From contig NZ_JBHSAB010000023.1 of NCBI RefSeq assembly GCF_042649825.1, positions 62,001-126,000 on the forward strand: a stretch of DNA of 64,000 nucleotides, in the 5' to 3' direction. This stretch comes from Legionella_C dresdenensis. Lineage in GTDB: Bacteria; Pseudomonadota; Gammaproteobacteria; Legionellales; Legionellaceae. The position numbers and the translations under genes were made by a program. This document shows positions 39,201 to 48,349 of this stretch, in pieces; within the stretch, counting starts at the first letter, position 1, and each line of letters starts with the position of its first letter. The notes below the pieces were generated by a model that worked only from the letters and a program-made list of their open reading frames with translations, was not told where the DNA came from and searched no databases.

Positions 39201-42200
39201 GTAGGCCTTCTCATAGAGCTGACGATGCGCTTTAGAACTGGGAGATGTTAAGGTGTTGGCTTTTCCTCCATGGTTTACAGCACTCTGCAACATCAACGCA
39301 TGAATAGTATTATTCTGAGCTAATGCAGTTGATGCTGCTTGCAGAATAACAACAACCACACCCTCGCCACGTACATAACCATCCGCTTGCTCATCAAAAG
39401 GAGTGCACCGTTTTTTCTCAGATAACATACCTGAATCAGTAAATGATTCAAAAAAAGTATCGGCAAGCAGTAAGTTCACTCCACAAACAATGGCCGTCTC
39501 ACATTCTCCGTTTAATATAGATTGCGATGCTTTATGAAGTGCATATAATCCGCTCGAGCAAGCCGTATCAATGGACTCACTTGGCCCGTGCAGGTCAAAA
39601 AAATAGGAAATTCGATTGGCAAACAAACAATGGACTGACCCCAATGGAATATAAGGATTATCACAATGATGCTTTATTAACTGACTATAATAATCAAACG
39701 TCGAAGCGCCTACAAACACGCCAGTATTGCTTCCTTTTAATGTGGAGGGTTCAATCCCGCTATGCTCAAGCGCATGCCATACGGTTTGTAATAGCAAGCG
39801 TTGCTGAGGATCCATCACCTTTGCCTCTATTGGCGAAACGTTAAAAAAAGCTGCATCAAAACATTCTACCTTATCAATAAAAGCGGCATCATGTGTTTTC
39901 ATCCATGCTTTTCTAAACGCCGGTGTCTTTTTTATTATCTGTTTCTTTTCGGTAAGAATTTGCCAAAAATCATTTAAATCTTTACAGTCCGGCAACAATG
40001 CATGGTAACCAACAATGGCTATCCGCGACCCGGATTGTGGTTGATTTTGTGAAATGGGTAATTTTTCTAATGGATGAATTTGAAAAGCATCCAAAAATTC
40101 ACCAACCGTTTGGTAATCATAAAAAGAAGCCGCAGTAAGCGATTCATTGACTACTCCATTCAAACGCACGGCCAGTTCCGATAAGGTAATGGAGTTGTAA
40201 CCTAAATCACCAAAACTTTTACTACGGTCAAGAGGGAGTGCTTGCTCAATAATCTCAGCTATTATTTGTTCAATCATATTACTATCAGCTATCTTGGAAG
40301 TGAAGGGAGGCACCGTGTCAACTGGCTGCGCCAAATGGGTGCTTAATGGAATTTTTTTGTTTACTAATGATGCTATTAAGCGCTCCTTGCTTCCGTTAAT
40401 GCCAACAACTTGTGGGGAATCACAGGAAAGAGTCTGTGATAGCAGATTTATTCCTTGCTGCGCGCTCAGTCCCCCCATGCCCCATTCTTGCATCATACGG
40501 GCTTGTATGTTCTTCGGAATACTCATTCCTGCCGTTGTCCAGAACGGACTATTCAAGGCAATGGTTTTGCCATACCGTTTTCCTGAAAGACGTGCATATT
40601 CCCGTTGGTGAGCGAAGGAATCAAGGTATGCATTTGCTGCTGCATAATGAGCTTGTCCCGGATTAGGCAGAATAGAAGCGTAAGAAGACAACAAGAGAAA
40701 GAAATCGAGCTTTTCCGAGGACAATAAATTATCAAGGTGAATCACACCCTCAATTTTTACCCGCATTACTGCATCAATATCTGAAGCATCCAAATTGCAA
40801 AGCAGCTTGTCCTGCTGCCATCCGGCAGCATGAATGATTCCATGAATAACGCCATATTGTTTTTTAAACCTACTAATAGCCTCAGCCAGCTGTTCTTGAT
40901 CACATACATCGACTTGTTGATAATCAATAGCATGGGCAGCAAGCCATGAGGATTGGTCCTTCGCTTCCCTCCGCCCCAGCAGTAATATTTTTGCCTGATA
41001 GCGTTCAGCAAGATAGGCAGCAATTTGCTTTGCTATACCCCCTAGTCCGCCAGTAATGATGTAATGTCCATTGGATTTGAAGGGGTTGGATGATACATCC
41101 GGCTTTATGGTTTGATAGTGACGAGACATTAACTGGTTAGATGAATTAACCATGACCATGCCTGATAAATTGGCGGTATATGGCAAGTTCCCCAGATCAT
41201 TTTCCTCCCAAAGAACCGCCCTTTTTTTGCCCATCTCCCCAGACACGGGGAGATGCCCCGTGGCCGGATGAGGAGAGACTGGAGGCTTAGCAAGATCCAG
41301 GACATAAAACAGATAATTAAACCAGGAATATTCAGCAGTTAAGGTCTGTAAAAATCCATTCCAGGCATGAGCAAAGACTTGATTACTCTTATTTAACTTA
41401 AAAACAGCAATGTATTTATGGCGTCTATAGATATCAATATCGCGTTTCATCTGCAGCATGCACTGTTTCAGCTGGTTATAATCCAGGATCTCTATTTGCG
41501 AATAAGGAACGCTGCCTTGGGAGAGTGTCCCCGCATCAGGTATTACTAATCCTTGCCATGTTGGTTGTAAATAATTTAATTGACTCTTTGAAACCACCTG
41601 TTGAAGATGAATAGGCACCATGCGAAAGGCATGAATTGCCGTGATGATTCTCTGATTTTCATCAAACAAAGTGATATGGTATTGCACTTGATTAACACTG
41701 TTTTCAATGGTTTCACAAAATACTTGAAACGATTTAGGCCACGGTCGATACAACTTAAGTTGCTGAATGGACTGCGGGATATACACTTGATTGGCGGGCA
41801 GTTCTCCTTGCAGCACTGATACACACTGCAGAACCGAGTCGAACAATCCAGGGGCAAGGGTATAATTTTCATCTGCTACAGCACTATCAAGCTGGATGCT
41901 TGCAACACAACATTGCTTGTTTTGATCGATCAACAGGCTTTTAATACCTTGGAATGCCGGTCCATGAAACCATCCTTTTTCACGAAACGTTTGATAAATA
42001 GACGCCACAGGGTAAGCGTGGACACAGCCCTTCATTTTATCATTGAGAGATAATTCCATTAGCTCCATTCGCTGGGCAATAAGTCTGGAATGAGGTTTTA
42101 TATTATCTAAACTGATTTTCAGCTGATTATCTTTTATTTCATGATTCAGCTTGATTTCAACATTATCCTCTTCTTGTTCACAGAAAATAGGCGATAACCA

Positions 42201-45200
42201 CTGTATGTCATTCAACTGCAAAACCTGGCTGTTAAATTTACTAAAGGCAAACTGCGCCATATAGTATATATGAGCTACCCCAGGAAGAATGGGGGTTCCA
42301 AACAATTGGTGCTGAGAAAAATAGTACTCTTGCCTATCAAGGATAATGGCTTGCGTCTTTGTCTCAGTATACCAATAACGGGTTCTGGCGAAGGGATAAA
42401 GAAGAGTTTCTGCTTTTGGTTGATTAACATAATCGCTAAGGATTGCATGACCATTACTTCCACCAGCACCAAAGGAACTCAAACCACATAAACGAGAGCC
42501 AGCCGCAACTGACCACTGTTCTTTGCTCTGCAATACGCGTAATTTATTTTGATCAAAGTCACAATAAGGATTCAACGGCAAAGAATGCGCATTGCCATAA
42601 AGGCAATTATTTCGATATTGCAAAATAAGTTTAACAAGCCCCGCAAATCCAGCGCATGCCTCGCTATGCCCCATATTACTTTTGACAGATGAAATGCCAA
42701 GTGAATGAGTAAACACTGTGGACAAGGCTTTCGTCTCAATCGGATCGCCTAATTTTGTTGCGGTGCCATGGGTTTCAACAAAGCATACTTGTTCATGCTG
42801 AATATTGGCTTTCGTTAAAGCCTTTTGAATAACCTCTTCTTGCAAATGAACATTGGGTACTGTATATCCATGAGTTTTACCACCGGAATTAAGCGCCGTC
42901 GCTTTAATTACTGCATGAATATAATCTCCGTCCTCTATCGCCTGCGACAATCTTTTTAGACAAAGTACCACTATTCCTTCGGCATAAACAAAACCATCTC
43001 CATTCTCAGCAAAACTATTGTTTTGATCAGTCGGGGAAAGCATTCTGAGATCACTTAACTCCACCATCTGACGAGGATGTACAATCAGATTTGCGGCGCC
43101 CGCCAAAGCAATCTCGGTTTCACCAGATAATAATGATTGGCAAGCCAAGTGTAACGCCGTTAAGGAAGATGAACATGCGGTGTCTACGGTCAGGCTGGGT
43201 CCATGTAAATTTAACGCATAAGAGATTCTATTTGCAGCAGACCAATAACTGCAGGCTGAATTTGCATGAGATTGATTTTGCCACTCGTAACACCAGCTAT
43301 AATAGTTACCGCTTAACCCAATAAAAACACCAATTTGATTGTTATCATGGACAGGCAAGCACCCTCCCGCCTCTAAAGCATGATAAGCATTTTGCAGCAG
43401 CAATCGCTCTTGGGGATCAATTAACCGAGCCTCACGTGGAGAAATAGTAAAGAAAGCAGCATCAAAACAATCAATGTTTTCCAGAAAGCTTCCCTTACTT
43501 GCATAGTTATGCCCTGGCATAGGTTCTTTATGGAAATAGTCCTTTTGCGCCCAACGGCTGACAGGCACTTCGGAAAAAGCAGTGCCTCCTGCTTCCAGCA
43601 TAGCTTCAAAACTTTCATAACCACCATGAGGTAACTGATAGCTTAAACCAATAATTGCGATATCCTTTTCTGCAACGGGCGCCCCGGCTTTTTCACCCTT
43701 TCTTTCCTCTTGTTGATGCTGTGACACACCCAAATAACCGGCAAGCGAGGCTACACTGTGATCAGCAAATAAATCGGCAATGCTAAGGCTATTAAAATGA
43801 GGACGTAACTTTTGGTATAAATCACTTAAACTTAAAGAATCAAATCCCAGTTCAGACAGTTTTGCTGATGCAGATATCCCATTTGAATCAATATGCAGAG
43901 TAGCAGCAATCCTGCTCTTTAGATCCTCCAGGCTGAATCCATCAGGTGATGAGCAAGAAGGATTGAGTTCGTTCGTGTCTTTTTCCTGAAGCATTGTAGC
44001 CACAAAAACTTGTTGTTGAGGATTAAAACTATGAAGAGGGCTAGCTATCGTTTTTATCTGGGTGAGTCCAACCTCTTTAAGAAGTTTCAACCAGGAAAAT
44101 GAGCATAATAAAGGCGAACCCTGGATACGATATTGACTGTCTTGCGTTTTCCACCACCCTTCAAAAAGGCCAAAAATAGCCGTGGTATAAGGCGTTTTTT
44201 CAATTAATTCATTAACTAACAAAGTTCCTTGATCGTTTAGGCAGCGCTTTAATTTTTGTAAGGTTTCGAGGATAGACGGCGTGGCATGAATAACATTAGT
44301 AGCGATAATTACATCGAATTGTTTTTCAAAGGGATGTCCGCTTTTTATATCATCAATATTTAGCGCACAAAAGTTCATATGGGCGTATGGAGAAGATAAT
44401 TTGCTTCGTGCCTTATTAACCAATGCCTGTGAAATATCGGTAAAGGTATATTCAATCTGATCCTGGGGTTTAAGCTGAGACAATAGTTCCAGAGTAGTCG
44501 CCCCGCTTCCCGCTCCAACCTCTAAAATACGTAACTTTTTATTCCGATCAATGAGCTCCCTTAACTCTCTTGCCAAAGCGATATTGGCAAAATCTGCACT
44601 ACTATGTCCCTTATAAAACGATTCAACTAAATCGGTCTGGCCAGATGGAAAAATAACCTGATGGGCAGGAATGCTTCGATTCATTATCTGGCTGTATTGG
44701 TTAATTACCGTATCAAATAAACTGAGTCTTCCGCGATAGTCGCTTGCCAATAACAGTTGCCTTAACCTGAGTATTTCCTTTTGGTAATTCTCAACATCAT
44801 CTAATGACAATTCTTTTTCTTGCCATAATTTCTTTAATTCAGCATACAATAATTGGAAATGGCCCTGAAAAGATTCCGTAGCCTGGCATAATTGACAAAA
44901 CACACTTAAGATGACGTAATCTGCAAGATTATTATCGAGATTATCGCTAAGCTTACTCATCAATATGTCATCCCGGTCAATTTTTGTGATAATTGCTTCC
45001 GGGACATGATGAGCTATCTGACATGCAAGTTGACTCACCAGTTCATCAAAGCGAATCGGCCGCATATGATATTGGCTTAAGTATTGACGATAATCACTTC
45101 TGGCAGCCAGGCCAATTCCATCAATAACCCCTAAATAACTAAGCGTTTTTACAGGATGGGGGCTTTGACGCAGTAAAGTCGACTTGATTAATGACTCGTA

Positions 45201-48200
45201 ACAATAAATGCTCCCTCCCAGGTTAGGAAAGTACGCTTGAATCGAAGCGAAAACATGTATCGCTTTAACAGAACTTGTTAATTGATCAGAAGCAAGCCAG
45301 GCATTAGCGTCCCAACGTTCTTTCAGTGCACGTTGCAATTCTTCAGCAGTCATTTGCACAAACAGTTGATCATTGGTGGCAATCGCAAGATGAAATAAAG
45401 CATCAATCGGCTGTTTTTCAGATAACGAGTGCAATTGACGGAGCCATTGATGAGTATTACTGATATCACATTGAACATAATTTATTTGCGGCGAATCAAT
45501 GCGCTCTTTTACCGTCGTTGATAGTTCCGACCATGCTTTTCTGCCAATCAGGATAACAGTTGCTTCATATTTCTCACAAAGAAAATTACATAACTCCAAA
45601 CCCAAGCCGCCAGTACCGCCGGTAATGACATAGTGGCCTTTTGTCTTGAAAGCTTCTGACCTGGTATTTGGCTTTAGTTCTACTAAAGAATGATGATACT
45701 GATGCCCGGCAGTATCAAAACAGCAGATTGTTGAATCACCAAACTCTAAGGAAATTGCCTTACCCAGTAACTCGGCATGTTGTAAAAAGAGTTTATCAGG
45801 ATGGGAGATTGATAAAACCGGTTTTTTATTTTCATTTATCAACTGGTGTAAGTTTGATAACAACTGTTGATAATGGGTTAATCCAACCTTCTCTTCAAAT
45901 TGAATTTGCCGAATATCCTTGGCAATGGAGTTGGTTTTATAATGATGGCAGACGGTATAAAGCGAAGCTTCGGATTGTTTCATAGCAATAATTCCCTGAC
46001 GATAAAAGGGCATGTCTTGATAATCTTTGTCCCAACGTGCGTCAACACCATTCAGCCAGCAAAATTGCAACAAACGGGCATGGTCAATTGAGGAACTGTT
46101 CTGATTAGCTGATACCAATTGGATGATACAGGATTCATTAAGGTGAATAAGGCAATGGGCTTTCCCATCATTGCAATCCTGAGTATTTGGACGCTGAACT
46201 TTTAATTCGGCAAGCCGGGGCAACTGACGATAGTCAATGGATTTAATCCGACTTGGCAACCGATTCGATAATAATGCCTGAATCGCTACATCACCATTTA
46301 TAATAGAAATTGCGTCCTCTATAGAACAAATCTCTTGTTTAAACAAAGCTATCCACTCTCGATATTGCCATGGGAATGTTTGTAAAGTCTCCTCTTCAGC
46401 AGCTTGCAAGGACCATTTCTGCGTTAACTGAACACGCAACCACAGCAACTGCAATATCAGGCTTTCGGTTTGAGCCGGAATAGCGGCGTGTTGAAGACAA
46501 TTTATCAACAGGGAGTTATTCGATGCATGAGCAAATGCTTTGAATGTATATTGGTATTGATAGATAGACTGACATTGTTTTATAAATTGTGAAAACTGCT
46601 CGTCATGTAATTGGGGTAAATCAGACAATTCTTTAATGTATTTATCCAATGACTGGAAAGACCAATAATCCTGATTATTTAAACGAATCATTGTTCCTTC
46701 AGTATGGGAAAATCTTAAAGCAAATTGGCATGCTGTACCATAGGCCTCGATTAAAACAGGTGCGGGTAAATAGTTTAGACAAATATTATACAATTCTAAG
46801 CATATAGCTTCGTTAGCAAAATCCAATTCAATACAGTACTCTTTTTCAGGTGTATCTTGCCATTCGCTTAAATCACCATTTGGCAGTAGCCAAAGCATCG
46901 TCCTCTGTTCTGGCAAATGTCGTTGTTGTAATTGGGAAAGGGCAAAATGCGTTATGAAATTGTCATGATGCTGATATTGTTGCCTCAACCGGGTTTTAAG
47001 AAGCTGCAAATTATCTTTATCTTTTGCAGCAAGTAACAAAGGTAATTTTCTATCACACGATATGTTAATGTCTGGTGATGCAACACTCTCCAGAATAGCA
47101 TGCCCATTACTGCCGCCAAAACCAAAAGAACTCACTGCGACATGTCGATGCGGATAGTCCAACATCGTCTCATTAATCTGCAGGTTGGCCGGCATAAGGA
47201 GGTTAGCTTGCCCTGTCATATGATGTGGGGGAATTTGTTGATGCTGTAAAACAAGAATGCCTTTTAGCATCCCCAACAAACCTGCTCCGGCCTCCAAATG
47301 TCCTAAATTGGCCTTGATACTACCGATGTACACATTCGGATAGTGCTGTTGAATCGCCTCTAATTCGATAGGATCGCCTAAACTTGTACCTGTACCATGG
47401 GTTTCAACATAGTTCAGATCAAGTGATGCCGCCATCTCCTTTGTTCTAGCTAATAAATCAGATTGAACCTTAACACTGGGAGCAGTCATACTGGGCGTTG
47501 TACCATTATGGTTACTACAAATACCAATAATTTTTGCCATTGGTTTCAGATACAGTTGCTTGGCCAGACTTTGTCGTGTCAGTAAAAGACATACAGCTCC
47601 TTCCAATGGTATGTAACCATCTGCGTGCATCGCAAAAGTATTGCAACTGCCAGAACGAGATATCATTCCGGCTTGCCTAAAACTGCGATACCGGTGACTG
47701 CTGCCAATATGATTTACACCTACCACAAACACCCAGTCACATACTCCCGCTTCAAGGCTAAGGCAAGCATCTTGAACAGCAATTAAGGAAGAAGCACAAG
47801 CCGCATTAACCGTTTTACTCGAGCCTGTAAAATTGAAAAAATGAGAGGCTTTATTAGCAATGGAGGCTTCGCAATGATTTAAAAAAAAACGACTATCTAC
47901 CTGGACGCCATCTTCGATCATACGATGTAAGTGATCAACAGACATCACCCCGGCAAACACTCCCGTGTTGAAAGATTGCAAGATTTCTGCCGAGAGATTG
48001 ACAGACTTTATTGCTTTATCAATCACATGAATCGCAAGATATTGCTGTGGATCAACCTGCGATAGTTCTGATGAAGAAATTCCATATTGATTGACAAATC
48101 CCCAATCATTTAACAAGTTAGCATTGGTTAACGATAATTCATCACAGCGTTGGCGGTGCTGGCTGGGGGTTAAATTCCTTTCCCGTTTTTGACACAATTC

Positions 48201-48311
48201 TTCCCAAAGAGCTTCCAGTGTATGAATTGAAGGCAATTCAACACTGGCTGCAACTACAACACAAGGATCTGTAACATCAACTACTTCAGAATGGGGGCTT
48301 GTTTTGTCCAT
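36204..48311 (-). CDS. Trans-AT polyketide synthase subunit 1 (4035 aa)
   Basis: First synthase of the line. Module 1: KS (15-410; C172 in NAACASS, H305, H338), KR (TGGTGGLG 897-904; S1023, Y1036, Ser1040 instead of Asn), C-methyltransferase (LEVGAGSGATT 1263-1273), ACP (S1492). Module 2: KS (1548-1960; C1713, H1848, H1882), DH (H2001xxxG2005xxxxP2010, D2158xxxQ2162), KR (TGGLGGI 2420-2426; Y2556, N2560), ACP (S2707). Module 3: KS (2762-3165; C2918, H3051, H3088), KR (MGGFGGIG 3388-3395; Y3527, Ser3531 instead of Asn), C-methyltransferase (LELGAGLGATT 3751-3761), ACP (S3974). No loading module precedes the first KS. KS1 departs from the usual DTACSSS and DPQQRL motifs, so it may take a special starter. 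No AT domain is present. Confidence 0.95.
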   Translation of the reverse strand: MDKTSPHSEVVDVTDPCVVVAASVELPSIHTLEALWEELCQKRERNLTPSQHRQRCDELSLTNANLLNDWGFVNQYGISSSELSQVDPQQYLAIHVIDKAIKSVNLSAEILQSFNTGVFAGVMSVDHLHRMIEDGVQVDSRFFLNHCEASIANKASHFFNFTGSSKTVNAACASSLIAVQDACLSLEAGVCDWVFVVGVNHIGSSHRYRSFRQAGMISRSGSCNTFAMHADGYIPLEGAVCLLLTRQSLAKQLYLKPMAKIIGICSNHNGTTPSMTAPSVKVQSDLLARTKEMAASLDLNYVETHGTGTSLGDPIELEAIQQHYPNVYIGSIKANLGHLEAGAGLLGMLKGILVLQHQQIPPHHMTGQANLLMPANLQINETMLDYPHRHVAVSSFGFGGSNGHAILESVASPDINISCDRKLPLLLAAKDKDNLQLLKTRLRQQYQHHDNFITHFALSQLQQRHLPEQRTMLWLLPNGDLSEWQDTPEKEYCIELDFANEAICLELYNICLNYLPAPVLIEAYGTACQFALRFSHTEGTMIRLNNQDYWSFQSLDKYIKELSDLPQLHDEQFSQFIKQCQSIYQYQYTFKAFAHASNNSLLINCLQHAAIPAQTESLILQLLWLRVQLTQKWSLQAAEEETLQTFPWQYREWIALFKQEICSIEDAISIINGDVAIQALLSNRLPSRIKSIDYRQLPRLAELKVQRPNTQDCNDGKAHCLIHLNESCIIQLVSANQNSSSIDHARLLQFCWLNGVDARWDKDYQDMPFYRQGIIAMKQSEASLYTVCHHYKTNSIAKDIRQIQFEEKVGLTHYQQLLSNLHQLINENKKPVLSISHPDKLFLQHAELLGKAISLEFGDSTICCFDTAGHQYHHSLVELKPNTRSEAFKTKGHYVITGGTGGLGLELCNFLCEKYEATVILIGRKAWSELSTTVKERIDSPQINYVQCDISNTHQWLRQLHSLSEKQPIDALFHLAIATNDQLFVQMTAEELQRALKERWDANAWLASDQLTSSVKAIHVFASIQAYFPNLGGSIYCYESLIKSTLLRQSPHPVKTLSYLGVIDGIGLAARSDYRQYLSQYHMRPIRFDELVSQLACQIAHHVPEAIITKIDRDDILMSKLSDNLDNNLADYVILSVFCQLCQATESFQGHFQLLYAELKKLWQEKELSLDDVENYQKEILRLRQLLLASDYRGRLSLFDTVINQYSQIMNRSIPAHQVIFPSGQTDLVESFYKGHSSADFANIALARELRELIDRNKKLRILEVGAGSGATTLELLSQLKPQDQIEYTFTDISQALVNKARSKLSSPYAHMNFCALNIDDIKSGHPFEKQFDVIIATNVIHATPSILETLQKLKRCLNDQGTLLVNELIEKTPYTTAIFGLFEGWWKTQDSQYRIQGSPLLCSFSWLKLLKEVGLTQIKTIASPLHSFNPQQQVFVATMLQEKDTNELNPSCSSPDGFSLEDLKSRIAATLHIDSNGISASAKLSELGFDSLSLSDLYQKLRPHFNSLSIADLFADHSVASLAGYLGVSQHQQEERKGEKAGAPVAEKDIAIIGLSYQLPHGGYESFEAMLEAGGTAFSEVPVSRWAQKDYFHKEPMPGHNYASKGSFLENIDCFDAAFFTISPREARLIDPQERLLLQNAYHALEAGGCLPVHDNNQIGVFIGLSGNYYSWCYEWQNQSHANSACSYWSAANRISYALNLHGPSLTVDTACSSSLTALHLACQSLLSGETEIALAGAANLIVHPRQMVELSDLRMLSPTDQNNSFAENGDGFVYAEGIVVLCLKRLSQAIEDGDYIHAVIKATALNSGGKTHGYTVPNVHLQEEVIQKALTKANIQHEQVCFVETHGTATKLGDPIETKALSTVFTHSLGISSVKSNMGHSEACAGFAGLVKLILQYRNNCLYGNAHSLPLNPYCDFDQNKLRVLQSKEQWSVAAGSRLCGLSSFGAGGSNGHAILSDYVNQPKAETLLYPFARTRYWYTETKTQAIILDRQEYYFSQHQLFGTPILPGVAHIYYMAQFAFSKFNSQVLQLNDIQWLSPIFCEQEEDNVEIKLNHEIKDNQLKISLDNIKPHSRLIAQRMELMELSLNDKMKGCVHAYPVASIYQTFREKGWFHGPAFQGIKSLLIDQNKQCCVASIQLDSAVADENYTLAPGLFDSVLQCVSVLQGELPANQVYIPQSIQQLKLYRPWPKSFQVFCETIENSVNQVQYHITLFDENQRIITAIHAFRMVPIHLQQVVSKSQLNYLQPTWQGLVIPDAGTLSQGSVPYSQIEILDYNQLKQCMLQMKRDIDIYRRHKYIAVFKLNKSNQVFAHAWNGFLQTLTAEYSWFNYLFYVLDLAKPPVSPHPATGHLPVSGEMGKKRAVLWEENDLGNLPYTANLSGMVMVNSSNQLMSRHYQTIKPDVSSNPFKSNGHYIITGGLGGIAKQIAAYLAERYQAKILLLGRREAKDQSSWLAAHAIDYQQVDVCDQEQLAEAISRFKKQYGVIHGIIHAAGWQQDKLLCNLDASDIDAVMRVKIEGVIHLDNLLSSEKLDFFLLLSSYASILPNPGQAHYAAANAYLDSFAHQREYARLSGKRYGKTIALNSPFWTTAGMSIPKNIQARMMQEWGMGGLSAQQGINLLSQTLSCDSPQVVGINGSKERLIASLVNKKIPLSTHLAQPVDTVPPFTSKIADSNMIEQIIAEIIEQALPLDRSKSFGDLGYNSITLSELAVRLNGVVNESLTAASFYDYQTVGEFLDAFQIHPLEKLPISQNQPQSGSRIAIVGYHALLPDCKDLNDFWQILTEKKQIIKKTPAFRKAWMKTHDAAFIDKVECFDAAFFNVSPIEAKVMDPQQRLLLQTVWHALEHSGIEPSTLKGSNTGVFVGASTFDYYSQLIKHHCDNPYIPLGSVHCLFANRISYFFDLHGPSESIDTACSSGLYALHKASQSILNGECETAIVCGVNLLLADTFFESFTDSGMLSEKKRCTPFDEQADGYVRGEGVVVVILQAASTALAQNNTIHALMLQSAVNHGGKANTLTSPSSKAHRQLYEKAYAKIDKSQISYIETHGTGTPIGDPIEINGIKSFFKETEQVIHFGSLKANIGHLEPASGLASVIKVLLMMQNQLIPGQAGFNKLNPQISLENSCLKINTENQEWRHYPDAPLTVGINSFGFGGVNVHAILQAPQASLNTSGAAKRPLYPFASTCYWFAEQQIDVFYHQQRQSCDTSIVGHRIEREKLLVIHTDALKPMNELEAANTVSVVRLGEEINPSFMNGTFDRVILILNEAACLAIDEVFLAANKLAISFQTRPLTVQVFIACQHIAKITPMASAVVGLFESLSKEHPGWKCQIYCHNNGDIQSLMVNFHSSYQTLYVQDGQYYQDVLAKSTYQSNGPFLQSAPTIMVMGGFGGIGSCLCDYLVQRYAAKLIVIGRKSFAENDHPLLKKYPDAIDYLPVDVTSPNEVALALRYIEEKYTCLDAIFNCVMQLEDASVANMSLSSFKRVFATKQASILAVKQFCEKLQCRKIVLFSSVQSFACLAGQANYAAASKFFDAYAHLNFQDPEYDLRLLNWSIWQDVGAVSNPYYMNQARALGYEPIPTDMGLKWLELALEGKATQVIIQPRCEPSQSQSIPALLTGYDRANALVSSYIHTLKQQSCNNLKLFDYLKMQLFSEVLANSKQDLNLQYQQNCQEDPAYQALYELCHYCFQHYPRLLEESISANEILFSPEGSLLLEKVYSNLPESTACNEAIGSYLQENLMDVEQPIRILELGAGLGATTKAISKYLADLSIQYCYSDVSAYFLAKGEAVASQLPFPLQTQFININELSALSSDSYDVVIASNVLHLADNLNDSLHHINRILTSGGRLLINEGTKQQLALNFIFGMFELWRERKNHASFSHCPLLEKNSWLHNLRLAGFESANPLYDHNGNQVVLLAQKIKQAATRPLTTNVPMASHNGLMNTLKDTLRASLQMQPTQPIDESRPLAELGLDSITGVSFIAILNAQYSLSLKASTIFSYPTLHALHQLISEKIKEDKPSELEVDDVFLGESVYE
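41232..41255. repeat. Palindromic repeat inside PKS subunit 1
   Basis: CATCTCCCC (41232-41240) and GGGGAGATG (41247-41255) form a perfect 9-bp stem with a 6-base loop inside the coding sequence. On the minus strand it lies within codons for about residues 2341-2362, including SPHPATGHLPVSGEMG. That composition is unlike the rest of the protein and like translated intergenic palindromes. It falls in the linker between DH and KR of module 2 and keeps the frame. Confidence 0.6.
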
Positions 48312-48349
48312 TACAACTTACATCCTCGTCCATTACAACTTACATCCTC
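48306..48349. repeat. Perfect 22-bp tandem duplication at the PKS1 start
   Basis: Bases 48306-48327 are repeated exactly at 48328-48349. The duplication covers the last codons of the F-box kinase gene and the start codon of PKS subunit 1. Because 22 is not a multiple of 3, it changes how the upstream gene ends and creates the present TAATG stop-start overlap at 48309-48313. Confidence 0.95.

Noticed and set aside
42200..46900. In-cis acyltransferase in PKS subunit 1
   Set aside because: No GHSxGE motif occurs in any of the three synthases; the only one is in the free acyltransferase.
48311..48330. C-terminal GCKL of the F-box kinase as a CAAX prenylation box
   Set aside because: The Cys is third from the end, not fourth, and this tail was produced by the 22-bp duplication.
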